Positions 1 to 7,534 of a stretch of 12,922 bases of DNA are shown piece after piece (the first letter of the stretch is position 1; each line of letters begins with the position of its first letter). The stretch is from JADKCL01 sp046050405 (GTDB lineage: Bacteria; Bacteroidota; Bacteroidia; J057; JADKCL01). The stretch spans positions 1-12,922 of the forward strand of contig JBJOPY010000194.1 of assembly GCA_046050405.1 (NCBI GenBank). Reading direction: 5' to 3'. The position numbers and the translations under genes were made by a program. The notes beneath the pieces are model-generated. The model saw only the letters and a list, made by a program, of their open reading frames with translations. It had not been told where the DNA came from and did no database searches.

Positions 1-1
1 G

Positions 2-586
2 GACTACTGGAAGCCCGGAAAGATTCCGGATGCTGTTGTTTCGGTCTGCCTTCGGTTTTTGCCCCCTGAAAGGCGAAGCGTCCTTGCAGTAAAGTTGATG
101 GACTTAGACTACTGGAAGCCCGGAAAGATTCCGGAGCAGGTTGTTTCGGTCTGCCTTCCGTGTTTTCCCCCCGAAAGGCAAGGTGTCCTTGCAGTAGAGT
201 TGATGGACTTTGAGTATTGGAAGCCTGGAAAGATTCCGCAGGAGGTCGTATCTGTCTGCCTTCCGTGTTTTCCACCCGAAAGGCAAGGTGTCCTTGCAGG
301 AAAGTTGATGGACTTTGAGTATTGGAAACCTGGAAAGATTCCGCAGGAGGTCGTATCTGCCTGCCTGCCGTTTTTGCCCCCTGAAAGGCAAGGCGTCCTT
401 GCAGGAAAATTGATGGACTTGGACTTCTGGAAGCCCGGAAAGATTCCGCATCCTATTGTTTTGGTCTGCCTTCCGTTTTTGCCCCCTGAAAAAAGGAGGA
501 TGGTCGCCGTGGAGGCATTGGTGCCCGATTTCTCCAAGCACTTTCCGGTGGATCCCGCCCTCGTGGCGGTCGTTTGCCGCATCATG
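2..586 (+). repeat. Tandem 105-bp (35-aa) coding repeats, about 5.6 units
   Basis: A partial unit covers 2-61. Full units cover 62-166, 167-271, 272-376 and 377-481, and a degenerate but length-conserved unit covers 482-586. By hand count, units 2 and 3 differ at 8 of 105 bases, units 1 and 2 at 14, and units 3 and 4 at 21. The fifth keeps PPE at its start and a VAVVCRIM end but has lost WKPGKIP. The exact 105-bp period without indels keeps the reading frame. High identity in the middle and decay toward the 3' end suggest recent expansion. More units probably lie left of the window. Confidence 0.93.
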
Positions 587-1195
587 GGGGATGAGGTCAG
601 CGAAGAAGCCAAGGTGCTGCAGGATTGGAGCGGAAAATGGCGAATCCAACAACGCCTGGCACTGGCGCATTCCGTGGGCAACAATCAAGCGACGGTCAGG
701 GCATTGAATGCCGCGGTCCGGGATTCGGGTTGGCTGGGATATCGGCAGGGACTCTGCTTCCCCTATTATGAGCCTTGGGTGGAGGTGCATCGCGCTGCCT
801 TGCGCGATTGGCGCCAGGATCGTAACCTCTGCTTTAATGCCCTGAAGCACAAGGGTATATTTCCCGGGGAGGTGCGGCGGGTATGCGGCGAGATTCTTGC
901 TGGTTGGCGGGAAGAGCTTGAGCTTTTGAGTACCGATCCATCGATGCATTACAATTATTTTCTTTGCGCCATGGGGCATCCCCACCTGCGTCCAGAGAGC
1001 CAGGAGGTGGCGGAACGGATGGGTGCCTGGCTGCATGGGCGAAACCTGCAGGACACGGATCGTTTTTATGCACTCGCTGCTGTCTGCCGGAGGATCGTGG
1101 AAGCGGGGGAGTTTCCGTGGTTGGTGGATCCCTATTGCATCTGTGAAAAGCGCAGGGCGGAAATGGAAGGTTTGGGAAACGGGAATCCGGGATAG
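2..1195 (+). CDS. Tandem-repeat protein of unknown function, 5'-truncated by the window edge
   Basis: The frame is open from base 2 to the TAG at 1193-1195, giving 397 visible residues; the true start lies left of the window. Visible residues 1-20 are the end of a repeat, 21-160 are four 35-residue units, and 161-195 are a diverged fifth unit. Residues 196-397 form a non-repetitive region rich in Trp, Arg and Leu that looks alpha-helical. Units carry a PPER start, a central WKPGKIP and a hydrophobic VVSVCLPFL-like end, suggesting a helical solenoid, though I cannot name the family. The plus strand is supported as coding because differences between neighbouring units fall mainly in third codon positions (15 of 21 between units 3 and 4). 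No signal peptide or membrane segment is visible in this part. It ends convergently with fadE across 174 bases. Function is unknown; a binding or scaffold role would be a guess. Confidence 0.75.
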   Translation, partial: DYWKPGKIPDAVVSVCLRFLPPERRSVLAVKLMDLDYWKPGKIPEQVVSVCLPCFPPERQGVLAVELMDFEYWKPGKIPQEVVSVCLPCFPPERQGVLAGKLMDFEYWKPGKIPQEVVSACLPFLPPERQGVLAGKLMDLDFWKPGKIPHPIVLVCLPFLPPEKRRMVAVEALVPDFSKHFPVDPALVAVVCRIMGDEVSEEAKVLQDWSGKWRIQQRLALAHSVGNNQATVRALNAAVRDSGWLGYRQGLCFPYYEPWVEVHRAALRDWRQDRNLCFNALKHKGIFPGEVRRVCGEILAGWREELELLSTDPSMHYNYFLCAMGHPHLRPESQEVAERMGAWLHGRNLQDTDRFYALAAVCRRIVEAGEFPWLVDPYCICEKRRAEMEGLGNGNPG

Positions 1196-1369
1196 CTCGG
1201 GCAGCCGGCCATTGAACCTGTGACGGAAACAACCCGCCAGCCTCACCGTCTCACGGTCGCTGCCTCCGCGCAACGTGATCCGTTAAATTCCGATCTTCGG
1301 CATTGCATTGCCAGCCGACGCCCGGGGAAGACCGTTCCTTGCAACTACAGACAGCTCGAATACGCCACC

Positions 1370-3169
1370 TCAATAGCAATAGCCATTCGCAGTGATCAGC
1401 GAGGCGGCGATCTGTCTGCGGCAGGCCTTCGCATTCACGGGCGGTGTTTTCGTGAAACGCTTCAGGCCCATGAGGAGCATGCGCTGCATGTCGCCCTCCG
1501 CGAAGGCATGGATGGCGTCCTTGCCGGATTTGTGGATGCGGTCGCCGGCGTCATAGACGCTCACCCTCGCCATGGCGATGTGGTCCGGACAAGCAGCCTC
1601 CCCCCGGAGGGAGATCAGTTTCCGGGTGCGCAGCACGGCGGACTCGGCGGCATACACCTGTATGCCCATGTCGGCGAGGTGCATGATGATTTCCTGCTCC
1701 TTCTCGAAGGCGGCCATGAAGGTCTGCACGGCCGCTCCCGCCACCATGAGCAACGCCTTTTTGTAGCCATGGATCGCCTTCATCTCGGCTGCCAGCGGGG
1801 CATGGTCTTCCGCCGTGCTGAAATCCGGTATGCTCGTGAGCTCGCCCATGATCTTCATGATCGGCGTCTGGAGGTCGAGCTGGCCTTTCAAGCCACGCTT
1901 CATGATCATGTCGATGCCCAGGAGACGGTTGATCTCGTTGGTGCCTTCGAAGATGCGGTTGATGCGGGAGTCGCGGTAGGCCCTGTCCATGGGATAGTCC
2001 GCGGAGTAGCCGTTTCCCCCGAATATCTGCACGCCTTCGTCCACGATGTAGCCGAGGACTTCCGAGGCCAACACCTTCAGCAGCGCACACTCGATCGCAT
2101 ATTCCTCGGCACCGCCCAGGAGGGCGTCTGCATCGGAGGCACCGCCGGACAGCAGCTCGTGTTCCTGGATCTGAATGTCATTCGAGGCACGGTAAACGGC
2201 GGACTCCGTCGCATACAGCTGGATGGCCATCTCCGCCAGCTTGTGCTGGATCGCACCGAAGGTGGCGATGGGTACGCCGAACTGCTGGCGCTCATTGGCA
2301 TACTTGACGGATACATCGATGGCCTTCTTGCCCCCGCCAAGTGCGGCAGCGGCCAGTTTGATCCGTCCGATGTTCAGGATGTTGAAGGCGATCTTGTGGC
2401 CCTTGCCGATCTCCCCGAGGAGGTTCTCGACCGGAATCATGACATCCTGGAAGAAGATTTCGCGGGTGGAGCTGCCCTTGATGCCCATCTTGTGGGCCTC
2501 TGCGCCCCGGCTCACGCCGGGAGTGTCGCCGGGAACCAGGAAGCCCGTGAATTTCGTTCCATCGATCTTGGCGAATACCGTGAAGAGATTGGCGAATCCG
2601 CCGTTGGTGATCCAGATTTTCTGCCCATTGAGGAGGTAGTGCCTTCCGTCCCCGGTGAGCACCGCCGTGGTCTTGGCACCCAGGGCATCCGAACCGGAAC
2701 CCGGCTCCGTGAGGCAGTAGGAAGCCAGCCATTCGCCGGATCCCAGCTTGGGAAGGATCGTCTTCTTCTGCTCCTCGGTGCCGAAATACAGGGTCGGCAG
2801 GGTGCCGATGCCGGTGTGGGCACTGAATCCGACGGCGAAGGAATGGCCGGCGCCGAAGCGTTCCGTGAGGAGCATCTGGGAGATGAAGTCGAGGCCCATC
2901 CCTCCATACTGCTCCGGTAGGCCGGCACCGAGGAGGCCGAGGTCGGCAGCCTTCCGGATGAGATCCGCCATCAAGGTGGGATTCGTCATCGCATCCAGCT
3001 CGGCGAGACGGGGGAAGACCTCCTTTTCCAGGAAGTCATCGCACATCTGGGAAATCATGCGCTGTTCCTCGGAGTATTCCTCGGGGATGAAAATGTGCAT
3101 GGGATCGGTGGGCCTGAGCAAGAACTCTCCGCCTTTGAGCCGGGGTTGATCAGCGATTGGGGTATCCAT
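1370..3169 (-). CDS. fadE: Acyl-CoA dehydrogenase, FadE type (long form)
   Basis: This FAD-dependent enzyme makes trans-2-enoyl-CoA from acyl-CoA, the first step of beta-oxidation in the cytoplasm. The 599 residues match the roughly 600-residue forms such as B. subtilis FadE (about 594). The helical N-terminal domain covers about residues 25-145, the middle beta domain about 146-255 with YCLTEPGSGSD at 151-161, and the C-terminal helical domain about 260-425 with GGNGY at 384-388. RIFEGTNEI at 405-413 places the likely catalytic base at Glu408. A C-terminal extension of about 170 residues follows, as in VLCAD/ACAD9-like forms. It is the last gene of the operon, 93 bases after fadA, with no Shine-Dalgarno beyond a weak AGAAG. 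Substrate chain length cannot be read from the sequence. The long ORF on the opposite strand is a shadow. Confidence 0.95.
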   Translation of the reverse strand: MDTPIADQPRLKGGEFLLRPTDPMHIFIPEEYSEEQRMISQMCDDFLEKEVFPRLAELDAMTNPTLMADLIRKAADLGLLGAGLPEQYGGMGLDFISQMLLTERFGAGHSFAVGFSAHTGIGTLPTLYFGTEEQKKTILPKLGSGEWLASYCLTEPGSGSDALGAKTTAVLTGDGRHYLLNGQKIWITNGGFANLFTVFAKIDGTKFTGFLVPGDTPGVSRGAEAHKMGIKGSSTREIFFQDVMIPVENLLGEIGKGHKIAFNILNIGRIKLAAAALGGGKKAIDVSVKYANERQQFGVPIATFGAIQHKLAEMAIQLYATESAVYRASNDIQIQEHELLSGGASDADALLGGAEEYAIECALLKVLASEVLGYIVDEGVQIFGGNGYSADYPMDRAYRDSRINRIFEGTNEINRLLGIDMIMKRGLKGQLDLQTPIMKIMGELTSIPDFSTAEDHAPLAAEMKAIHGYKKALLMVAGAAVQTFMAAFEKEQEIIMHLADMGIQVYAAESAVLRTRKLISLRGEAACPDHIAMARVSVYDAGDRIHKSGKDAIHAFAEGDMQRMLLMGLKRFTKTPPVNAKACRRQIAASLITANGYCY

Positions 3170-3262
3170 ATTCTTCTAACTTGTGAATTGATCAGCGTGA
3201 AAAGAAAGCCTTTGGGTGGGGAGGGGTGCGCTGCGCAACTGCGGGCGGCCCCCTGCCGGTGC

Positions 3263-4435
3263 TTAGTTCAGTAATTCATAGATTCCAGCCACCCCTTGCC
3301 CACCGCCCACGCAGGCACTGACGATGCCGTATTTCTGGCGGCGGCGGCGGAGCTCATGGAGGATCTGGACGGTGAGTTTCGTGCCGGTGCATGCCAGGGG
3401 GTGACCCAGTGCGATGGCTCCGCCATTGACATTGGTGATTTCCGGGTCGATGTCCAGGGCGCGGATGACGGCGAGGCTCTGCGCGGCGAAGGCTTCATTG
3501 AGCTCGAGGAGGCCGATCTGCCCGAGCGTCATGCCTGCCTTCTTCAATGCGGCGGGGATGGCTGCGACGGGGCCGATGCCCATGACCCTCGGATCAACGC
3601 CGACGGCGCTGTAGCTCACGAGGCGGGCAATGGGCTGCAGGTCGAGTTCCTTCACCATGCGCTCGCTCATCACCATGACAAAGGCCGCTCCGTCCGAGGT
3701 CTGGGAAGAGTTGCCGGCGGTGACCGATCCATTGGCCGCGAAGACCGGCTTCAGTTTTGCCAAGCCTTCCAGGCTGGTGTCCCGGCGCACCCCTTCGTCC
3801 GTCTGGACGGTGAATTTCCTCTCCCGGACCACTCCACCCTCGAAGACCTTTTCCACGACCTCGACCGGCACGATTTCCGCTTCAAACCTGCCTGCGTCGA
3901 TGGCCGCCGCCGCCCTCCTATGGCTCGTGTAGCTGAACCGGTCCTGGTCTTCGCGGGAGATGTTGTAGTCCTTGGCGACTTCCTCGGCTGTCTGGCCCAT
4001 GCCGAAATACCATTCCGGGTGGCTGATGGCGATGTCATAGTTCAATGCGGTCTTGTAACCCACCGTCGGGACGAGGGACATGCTCTCGGTGCCACCGGCA
4101 ATGATGCAGTCGGCCATGCCGGCCTTGATCTTGGCCGTCGCCAGGACGATGCTCTCCAGGCCTGAGCCGCAGTAGCGGTTGATCGTCATGCCCGGGACGG
4201 TGAACGGCAGTGACAGGAGGGAGATGATGCGCCCGATCTGGAGGCCTTGCTCGGCCTCCGGCACGGCACAGCCCACGATCAGGTCTTCCACCCGTGCAGG
4301 ATCCAGGGCCGGAACGGACCGGACCAATTGCCGGATGACTGCAGCCGCCAGGTTGTCCGGACGGACATATCTGAATCCTCCGCGTGTGGCCTTGCCGACT
4401 GCGGTACGGTATCCTGCGACGATGTATGCTTCCAT
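3263..4435 (-). CDS. fadA: Acetyl-CoA acyltransferase (3-ketoacyl-CoA thiolase)
   Basis: The enzyme cleaves 3-ketoacyl-CoA with CoA to acetyl-CoA and a shortened acyl-CoA, the last step of each beta-oxidation round. The 390 residues are the standard length (B. subtilis FadA about 391). Visible thiolase landmarks are the nucleophile Cys89 in NRYCGSGLES, NEAFA at 313-317, His345 in GGAIALGHP, and the second catalytic Cys375 in CVGGGQG. One detail is unusual: the GHPxGxTG motif reads GHPLACTG, with Ala348 where Gly is usual; the catalytic residues are intact. The gene lies 66 bases after fadN and 93 before fadE on the same strand, so it is the middle gene of the operon. There is no clear Shine-Dalgarno. 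A biosynthetic acetyl-CoA acetyltransferase is the alternative, but context favours the degradative enzyme. Confidence 0.95.
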   Translation of the reverse strand: MEAYIVAGYRTAVGKATRGGFRYVRPDNLAAAVIRQLVRSVPALDPARVEDLIVGCAVPEAEQGLQIGRIISLLSLPFTVPGMTINRYCGSGLESIVLATAKIKAGMADCIIAGGTESMSLVPTVGYKTALNYDIAISHPEWYFGMGQTAEEVAKDYNISREDQDRFSYTSHRRAAAAIDAGRFEAEIVPVEVVEKVFEGGVVRERKFTVQTDEGVRRDTSLEGLAKLKPVFAANGSVTAGNSSQTSDGAAFVMVMSERMVKELDLQPIARLVSYSAVGVDPRVMGIGPVAAIPAALKKAGMTLGQIGLLELNEAFAAQSLAVIRALDIDPEITNVNGGAIALGHPLACTGTKLTVQILHELRRRRQKYGIVSACVGGGQGVAGIYELLN

Positions 4436-4501
4436 GTTGATTGTGTGAGATGATAAGGTGAAGGATGAGAATCTGCGGACCGTCCCCGGGGTTCGCGACG
4501 G

Positions 4502-6898
4502 CTAGTTCCGCAATGGTTTCCCCGTTTTCAAGGTATGCTGCATGCGCTCCAGTGTCTTTCGTTCGCCCAGGAGGCTCAGGAAGGCTTCCCGCTCGAGGTC
4601 GAGGAGGTACTTCTCGGTGACGAGGTGCGATCCGGTGAGATCCCCCCCGCACATGACGTGGGCGACTTTCTTGGCGACCTTCATGTCATGCTCGCTGATG
4701 TGGCCGGCCGCATACATGGCATAGATGCCGCTGTAGGCGAGGCCCAGGCCCGTGCGCCCCAGGACCTTGATGTCCTCCCGCATCAGCGGCTGGACGTAGC
4801 CTTCGTCAGCGAGGCGAAGCACCTCCGTCTTGGCGTCTTTCAATCTGCGGTCGAGGTTCATGCTGACGATGTTGCCCGGTCGGAGGATGCCGAGTTCCTT
4901 GGCTTCCTGTCCTGAGGAGGCCACCTTGGCCTGGGCAATCGTCAGCAGCCGGTTTTGGAAGGCGTTCAGTTCGACGTCGCCGGCCTCCAAGGCATCGCTG
5001 AAGCGGATGGTGAATTCCTTGGTGCCGCCCCCTGCGGGGATGAGGCCCACCCCGACTTCGACGAGCCCGATATAGGTTTCAGCGGCGGCCACCACCTGGT
5101 CGGCATGCATCGCGAGCTCGCAACCGCCGCCGAGGCAGAGGCTGTGCGGTGCCACGACGGTCGGGATGCTGGAGAAGCGCAGGCGCGCCACGGTCTTCTG
5201 GAAGGAGCGGACCGCAAAATCCAATTCCTCCCATTCCTCCTCGATGGCCAGCATGAGCATCATGGCGATGTTCGCGCCTGCACTGAAGTGCTGCCCATTG
5301 TTGCCGATCACGAGACCCCTCCAGCCTTCCTCCTCGGCGATATCGATCGCCTTGTGGATCCCCTCCAGGACTTCGCCGCCGATGCTGTTCATCTTCGTGT
5401 GGAACTCGAGGTTCAGCACACCGTCCCCGATGTCCATCAGGGTGGTGCCGGAGTTCTTCCAGACGACATTGTTCTCGCGGTGGTTGTCCAGGAGGATGAG
5501 GTTCTCGGTGCCCGGGATGACTTTGTAGCCCTTGGAGGCCACATCGTAGTAGAAGTGCTTCCCGTTTTCCGATCGGTAGAACGTCTTGTGGCCGGCGTCC
5601 AGCATTTCCCTGACCCAGGGTGCGACCCTGTATCCGGCTGCGACAGCGTCGCCGAGGAGGCGCTCCACGCCGAGCACATCGCATTGCTCGAACGGCCCCA
5701 GCTCCCATGCGAACCCCGCCTTGAGGGCGTCGTCGATCTGGTAAAGGTCGTCGGCGATCTCTGGAATCCGGTGGGTGACGTAGGCAAACAGCGACTGGGT
5801 GGACTTCCGCACCAGTTCTCCGCCCTTGTCCTGGAAGCTGTAGAGCATTTTCAGGCGCTCCTGGAGGCTGTCCACTTGCTTGACCGCCTCCAGGGAGGCC
5901 AGTTTCACCTTGGCCGGATCGCGGTACTCCAGGGTGCCGAGGTCCAGGGTCAGGATCACCGGGCGGCCCGTGGCGTCGCGCTGATCGGTTTTTTTGTAAA
6001 AGCCCTGGTTGGTCTTGTCGCCGTACCAGCCCTTTGCGCAGATGGCTTCGAGGATGCCCGGCCTGGCAAACATGGCCTGCAACTCATCTTCGGGGAGGTT
6101 TTGGGCGAGCCCCTGCTTGACCTTCAGGGTCGTGTCGCTGCCGATCAGGTCTGCGAGCCGGAAGGTTCCGGTGGCCGGCTTGCCGGTGGCCGGCCCGGTC
6201 AGTTTGTCGGTTTCCTCGGGGGTGAGTCCGAGTTCCATGACGAGCTCGAGGACGCGGAGGAGGGCTGCGACGCCGACCCGGTTGGCGATGAAGGCGGGGG
6301 TGTCCTTGCAGCGCACCGTGCGCTTGCCCAGGTGGAGATCGCCGAAGTGCATCATGAAATCGGTGACCTCGGGATCGGTGAGCGGCGTGGGGATCACCTC
6401 CAGGAGGCGGAGATAGCGGGGCGGGTTGAAGAAGTGCAATCCCAGGAAGTGTTTGCAGAAGTCCTCGGACCGGCCTGCGGTCATCCTGTGGATCGGGATC
6501 CCCGAAGTGTTGGAGGCGACGATGCTGCCCGGCTTCCGGTGTCGCTCGACCCTGGCCAAGAGCTGGTCCTTGATCTCCAGCTTTTCGATGACGGCTTCCA
6601 GGACCAGGTCGCAGTCCTTGATCTTCTCGAGGTCGTCGTCGAAGTTGCCGGTGGTGATGCGGCTGGCGAAACTCTTGCTGTAGAGCGGATTGAGCTTGCC
6701 TTTCAGGCAGCTCTGGAGGGATTCGTTCACGATGCGGTTGCGTGCCGCCGAGATCTTTCTTTCCTCTTCTGTGAGGTCGAAGGGGACGATGTCCAGCAGC
6801 AGGACGGGCAGGCCGATGTTCGCGAAGTGGCAGGCGATGCCGCTGCCCATGATTCCGGAACCCAAGATAGCCACCTTCTTGATTTTTCTCGTTTTCAT
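4502..6898 (-). CDS. fadN: 3-hydroxyacyl-CoA dehydrogenase / enoyl-CoA hydratase fusion
   Basis: This bifunctional enzyme hydrates enoyl-CoA and oxidises the 3-hydroxyacyl-CoA with NAD. The 798 residues have the dehydrogenase first and the hydratase last, as in B. subtilis FadN (about 789) and opposite to E. coli FadB. The Rossmann motif is GSGIMGSG at residues 13-20. ASNTSG lies at 128-133, and His155 in HFFNPP pairs with Glu167, the 12-residue spacing of the known His-Glu dyad. The dehydrogenase C-terminal domain starts near KDTPAFIANR (198-207), with a second copy-like segment near 380-440. The crotonase part is about 495-720: HFSAGAN at 537-543, GGGCEL at 590-595 and GLVEVGVG at 611-618. 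Glu594 and Glu614 are 20 apart, like the two catalytic glutamates of enoyl-CoA hydratase. Its ATG overlaps the stop of the upstream ORF. Confidence 0.95.
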   Translation of the reverse strand: MKTRKIKKVAILGSGIMGSGIACHFANIGLPVLLLDIVPFDLTEEERKISAARNRIVNESLQSCLKGKLNPLYSKSFASRITTGNFDDDLEKIKDCDLVLEAVIEKLEIKDQLLARVERHRKPGSIVASNTSGIPIHRMTAGRSEDFCKHFLGLHFFNPPRYLRLLEVIPTPLTDPEVTDFMMHFGDLHLGKRTVRCKDTPAFIANRVGVAALLRVLELVMELGLTPEETDKLTGPATGKPATGTFRLADLIGSDTTLKVKQGLAQNLPEDELQAMFARPGILEAICAKGWYGDKTNQGFYKKTDQRDATGRPVILTLDLGTLEYRDPAKVKLASLEAVKQVDSLQERLKMLYSFQDKGGELVRKSTQSLFAYVTHRIPEIADDLYQIDDALKAGFAWELGPFEQCDVLGVERLLGDAVAAGYRVAPWVREMLDAGHKTFYRSENGKHFYYDVASKGYKVIPGTENLILLDNHRENNVVWKNSGTTLMDIGDGVLNLEFHTKMNSIGGEVLEGIHKAIDIAEEEGWRGLVIGNNGQHFSAGANIAMMLMLAIEEEWEELDFAVRSFQKTVARLRFSSIPTVVAPHSLCLGGGCELAMHADQVVAAAETYIGLVEVGVGLIPAGGGTKEFTIRFSDALEAGDVELNAFQNRLLTIAQAKVASSGQEAKELGILRPGNIVSMNLDRRLKDAKTEVLRLADEGYVQPLMREDIKVLGRTGLGLAYSGIYAMYAAGHISEHDMKVAKKVAHVMCGGDLTGSHLVTEKYLLDLEREAFLSLLGERKTLERMQHTLKTGKPLRN

Positions 6899-7179
6899 AG
6901 CGTGTTGTAATGAGCCCTTCCGTTGAGATGCCCCTGGATCACTGGAGGTAGCTTCTCCCGCACGGCCAGGAAGGTGGGGAGGGAGTGTCCCTTGATGAAG
7001 ATGCGCACGGCAACGTTAGGCCGCTGGGCCTGGGCGCGTGAGAAGACCTTCTTCCCAGCGCCGAGCGGGGCGTGAAACGTGCGACAGCTCGCCTTCAAAT
7101 CCATGCCGAAGGCCTGTCCGCCGGTGAGAGCATCCCGGGGTTCTACGACCCTCTGTGCCGTGTCAGGGTGAATGTCCAT
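6895..7179 (-). CDS. Small hypothetical ORF, ATGA-coupled to fadN
   Basis: This 94-residue ORF starts at ATG 7177-7179 and ends in a TGA that shares ATGA with the fadN start. Such overlaps usually mean translational coupling. Third codon positions are mostly G or C and codons such as GCC GTG CGC ATC TTC ATC AAG look like those of the neighbouring genes, which supports real coding. The protein is basic, lacks a signal peptide, membrane segment or recognised motif, and I know no family for it. It is not a TetR- or MarR-type regulator, the kind often found beside fad operons. A Bacteroidota-type -7 element ends four bases before the ATG, so the transcript may be nearly leaderless. The frame can also be read from an upstream start near 7305, but the promoter argues for 7179. 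It could instead be an untranslated fadN leader. Confidence 0.45.
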   Translation of the reverse strand: MDIHPDTAQRVVEPRDALTGGQAFGMDLKASCRTFHAPLGAGKKVFSRAQAQRPNVAVRIFIKGHSLPTFLAVREKLPPVIQGHLNGRAHYNTL

Positions 7180-7183
7180 AGGA

Positions 7184-7219
7184 CAAACATAAAGAAAATA
7201 ATACCCATTTGCACACAAA
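7184..7219 (-). promoter_or_regulatory. Candidate fad operon promoter (TAnnTTTG type)
   Basis: On the minus strand TATGTTTG (7191 down to 7184) is a perfect match to the Bacteroidota -7 consensus TAnnTTTG. A TTTG lies upstream at 7219-7216, but the spacer is 24 bases, longer than the usual 19-21, so the -33 part is weak. The region between is AT-rich in an otherwise GC-rich context. Transcription would start near 7180, almost at the ATG of the small ORF before fadN. Confidence 0.5.
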
Positions 7220-7409
7220 TCCAGTGGGCATGGCGACCTAATTTTCGGGATCCCCATCGCAGCGGGTGGAAGGAGGAGGCAACGGGATGCCGGTAGGCGT
7301 CGCATAAGACGCGAAATGGATCAAATTCGGCCCTGATTTTTCCAAACCTGGGACATCTTTTTTCTCACTTTCGCCCATCCATCTGGCAGAGCATAGCAGT
7401 CATACTTGA

Positions 7410-7465
7410 CCGCATGGAATGCGGCCAGAAAGCCTGCCGACAGGTCGCCGGCCGCCATGGCGGCC
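7410..7465. repeat. Three consecutive inverted repeats upstream of sufE
   Basis: Three perfect dyads follow each other. CCGCAT-gga-ATGCGG is at 7410-7424, CCTG-ccga-CAGG at 7433-7444, and the 16-bp uninterrupted palindrome GGCCGCCATGGCGGCC at 7450-7465. They lie between the divergent fad and sufE promoters, 27 bases before the sufE -33 element. They could be operator sites, a structured RNA, or a G+C-rich barrier between divergent units; there is no T-run to make an intrinsic terminator. Confidence 0.6.
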
Positions 7466-7491
7466 CCCGTAGGATTTAATTTGCGCGAACA

Positions 7492-7523
7492 TTTGCCTGC
7501 TGTCATTTCCCGCACTAGATTCG
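7492..7523 (+). promoter_or_regulatory. Candidate sufE promoter
   Basis: TTTG at 7492-7495, a 20-base spacer, then TAGATTCG at 7516-7523, one mismatch from the Bacteroidota -7 consensus TAnnTTTG. The predicted start of transcription is near 7527, leaving a leader of only about 8-14 bases before the ATG at 7535 or 7541. Spacing is within the range reported for this promoter class. Confidence 0.5.
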
Positions 7524-7534
7524 GGGCTTAATCC

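Noticed and set aside
2..586. CRISPR-like array
   Set aside because: Units are directly adjacent, 105 bp and translated, with no unique spacers.
104..1273. Minus-strand frame of 389 codons opposite the repeat protein, also repetitive
   Set aside because: Repeats are periodic in any frame, but differences between units concentrate in the plus-strand third codon position, so the plus strand is coding.
1196..1369. Terminator between the convergent repeat-protein gene and fadE
   Set aside because: Only a weak TCGGC/GCCGA pairing near 1296-1319 and no T-run on either strand.
1220..2920. Long open frame on the plus strand opposite fadE
   Set aside because: It is antisense to a full-length acyl-CoA dehydrogenase with all family motifs; GC-rich third positions keep the opposite frame open.
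3296..4165. Plus-strand open frame opposite fadA
   Set aside because: Antisense shadow of a thiolase with intact catalytic residues.
4955..6910. Open frame of about 650 codons on the plus strand opposite fadN
   Set aside because: Same composition effect; the translation is rich in Asp, Val, Gly and His without motifs, while the minus strand encodes complete FadN.
7321..7515. 64-codon minus-strand frame in the divergent promoter region
   Set aside because: It crosses the inverted-repeat cluster and the sufE promoter, and has no motif.
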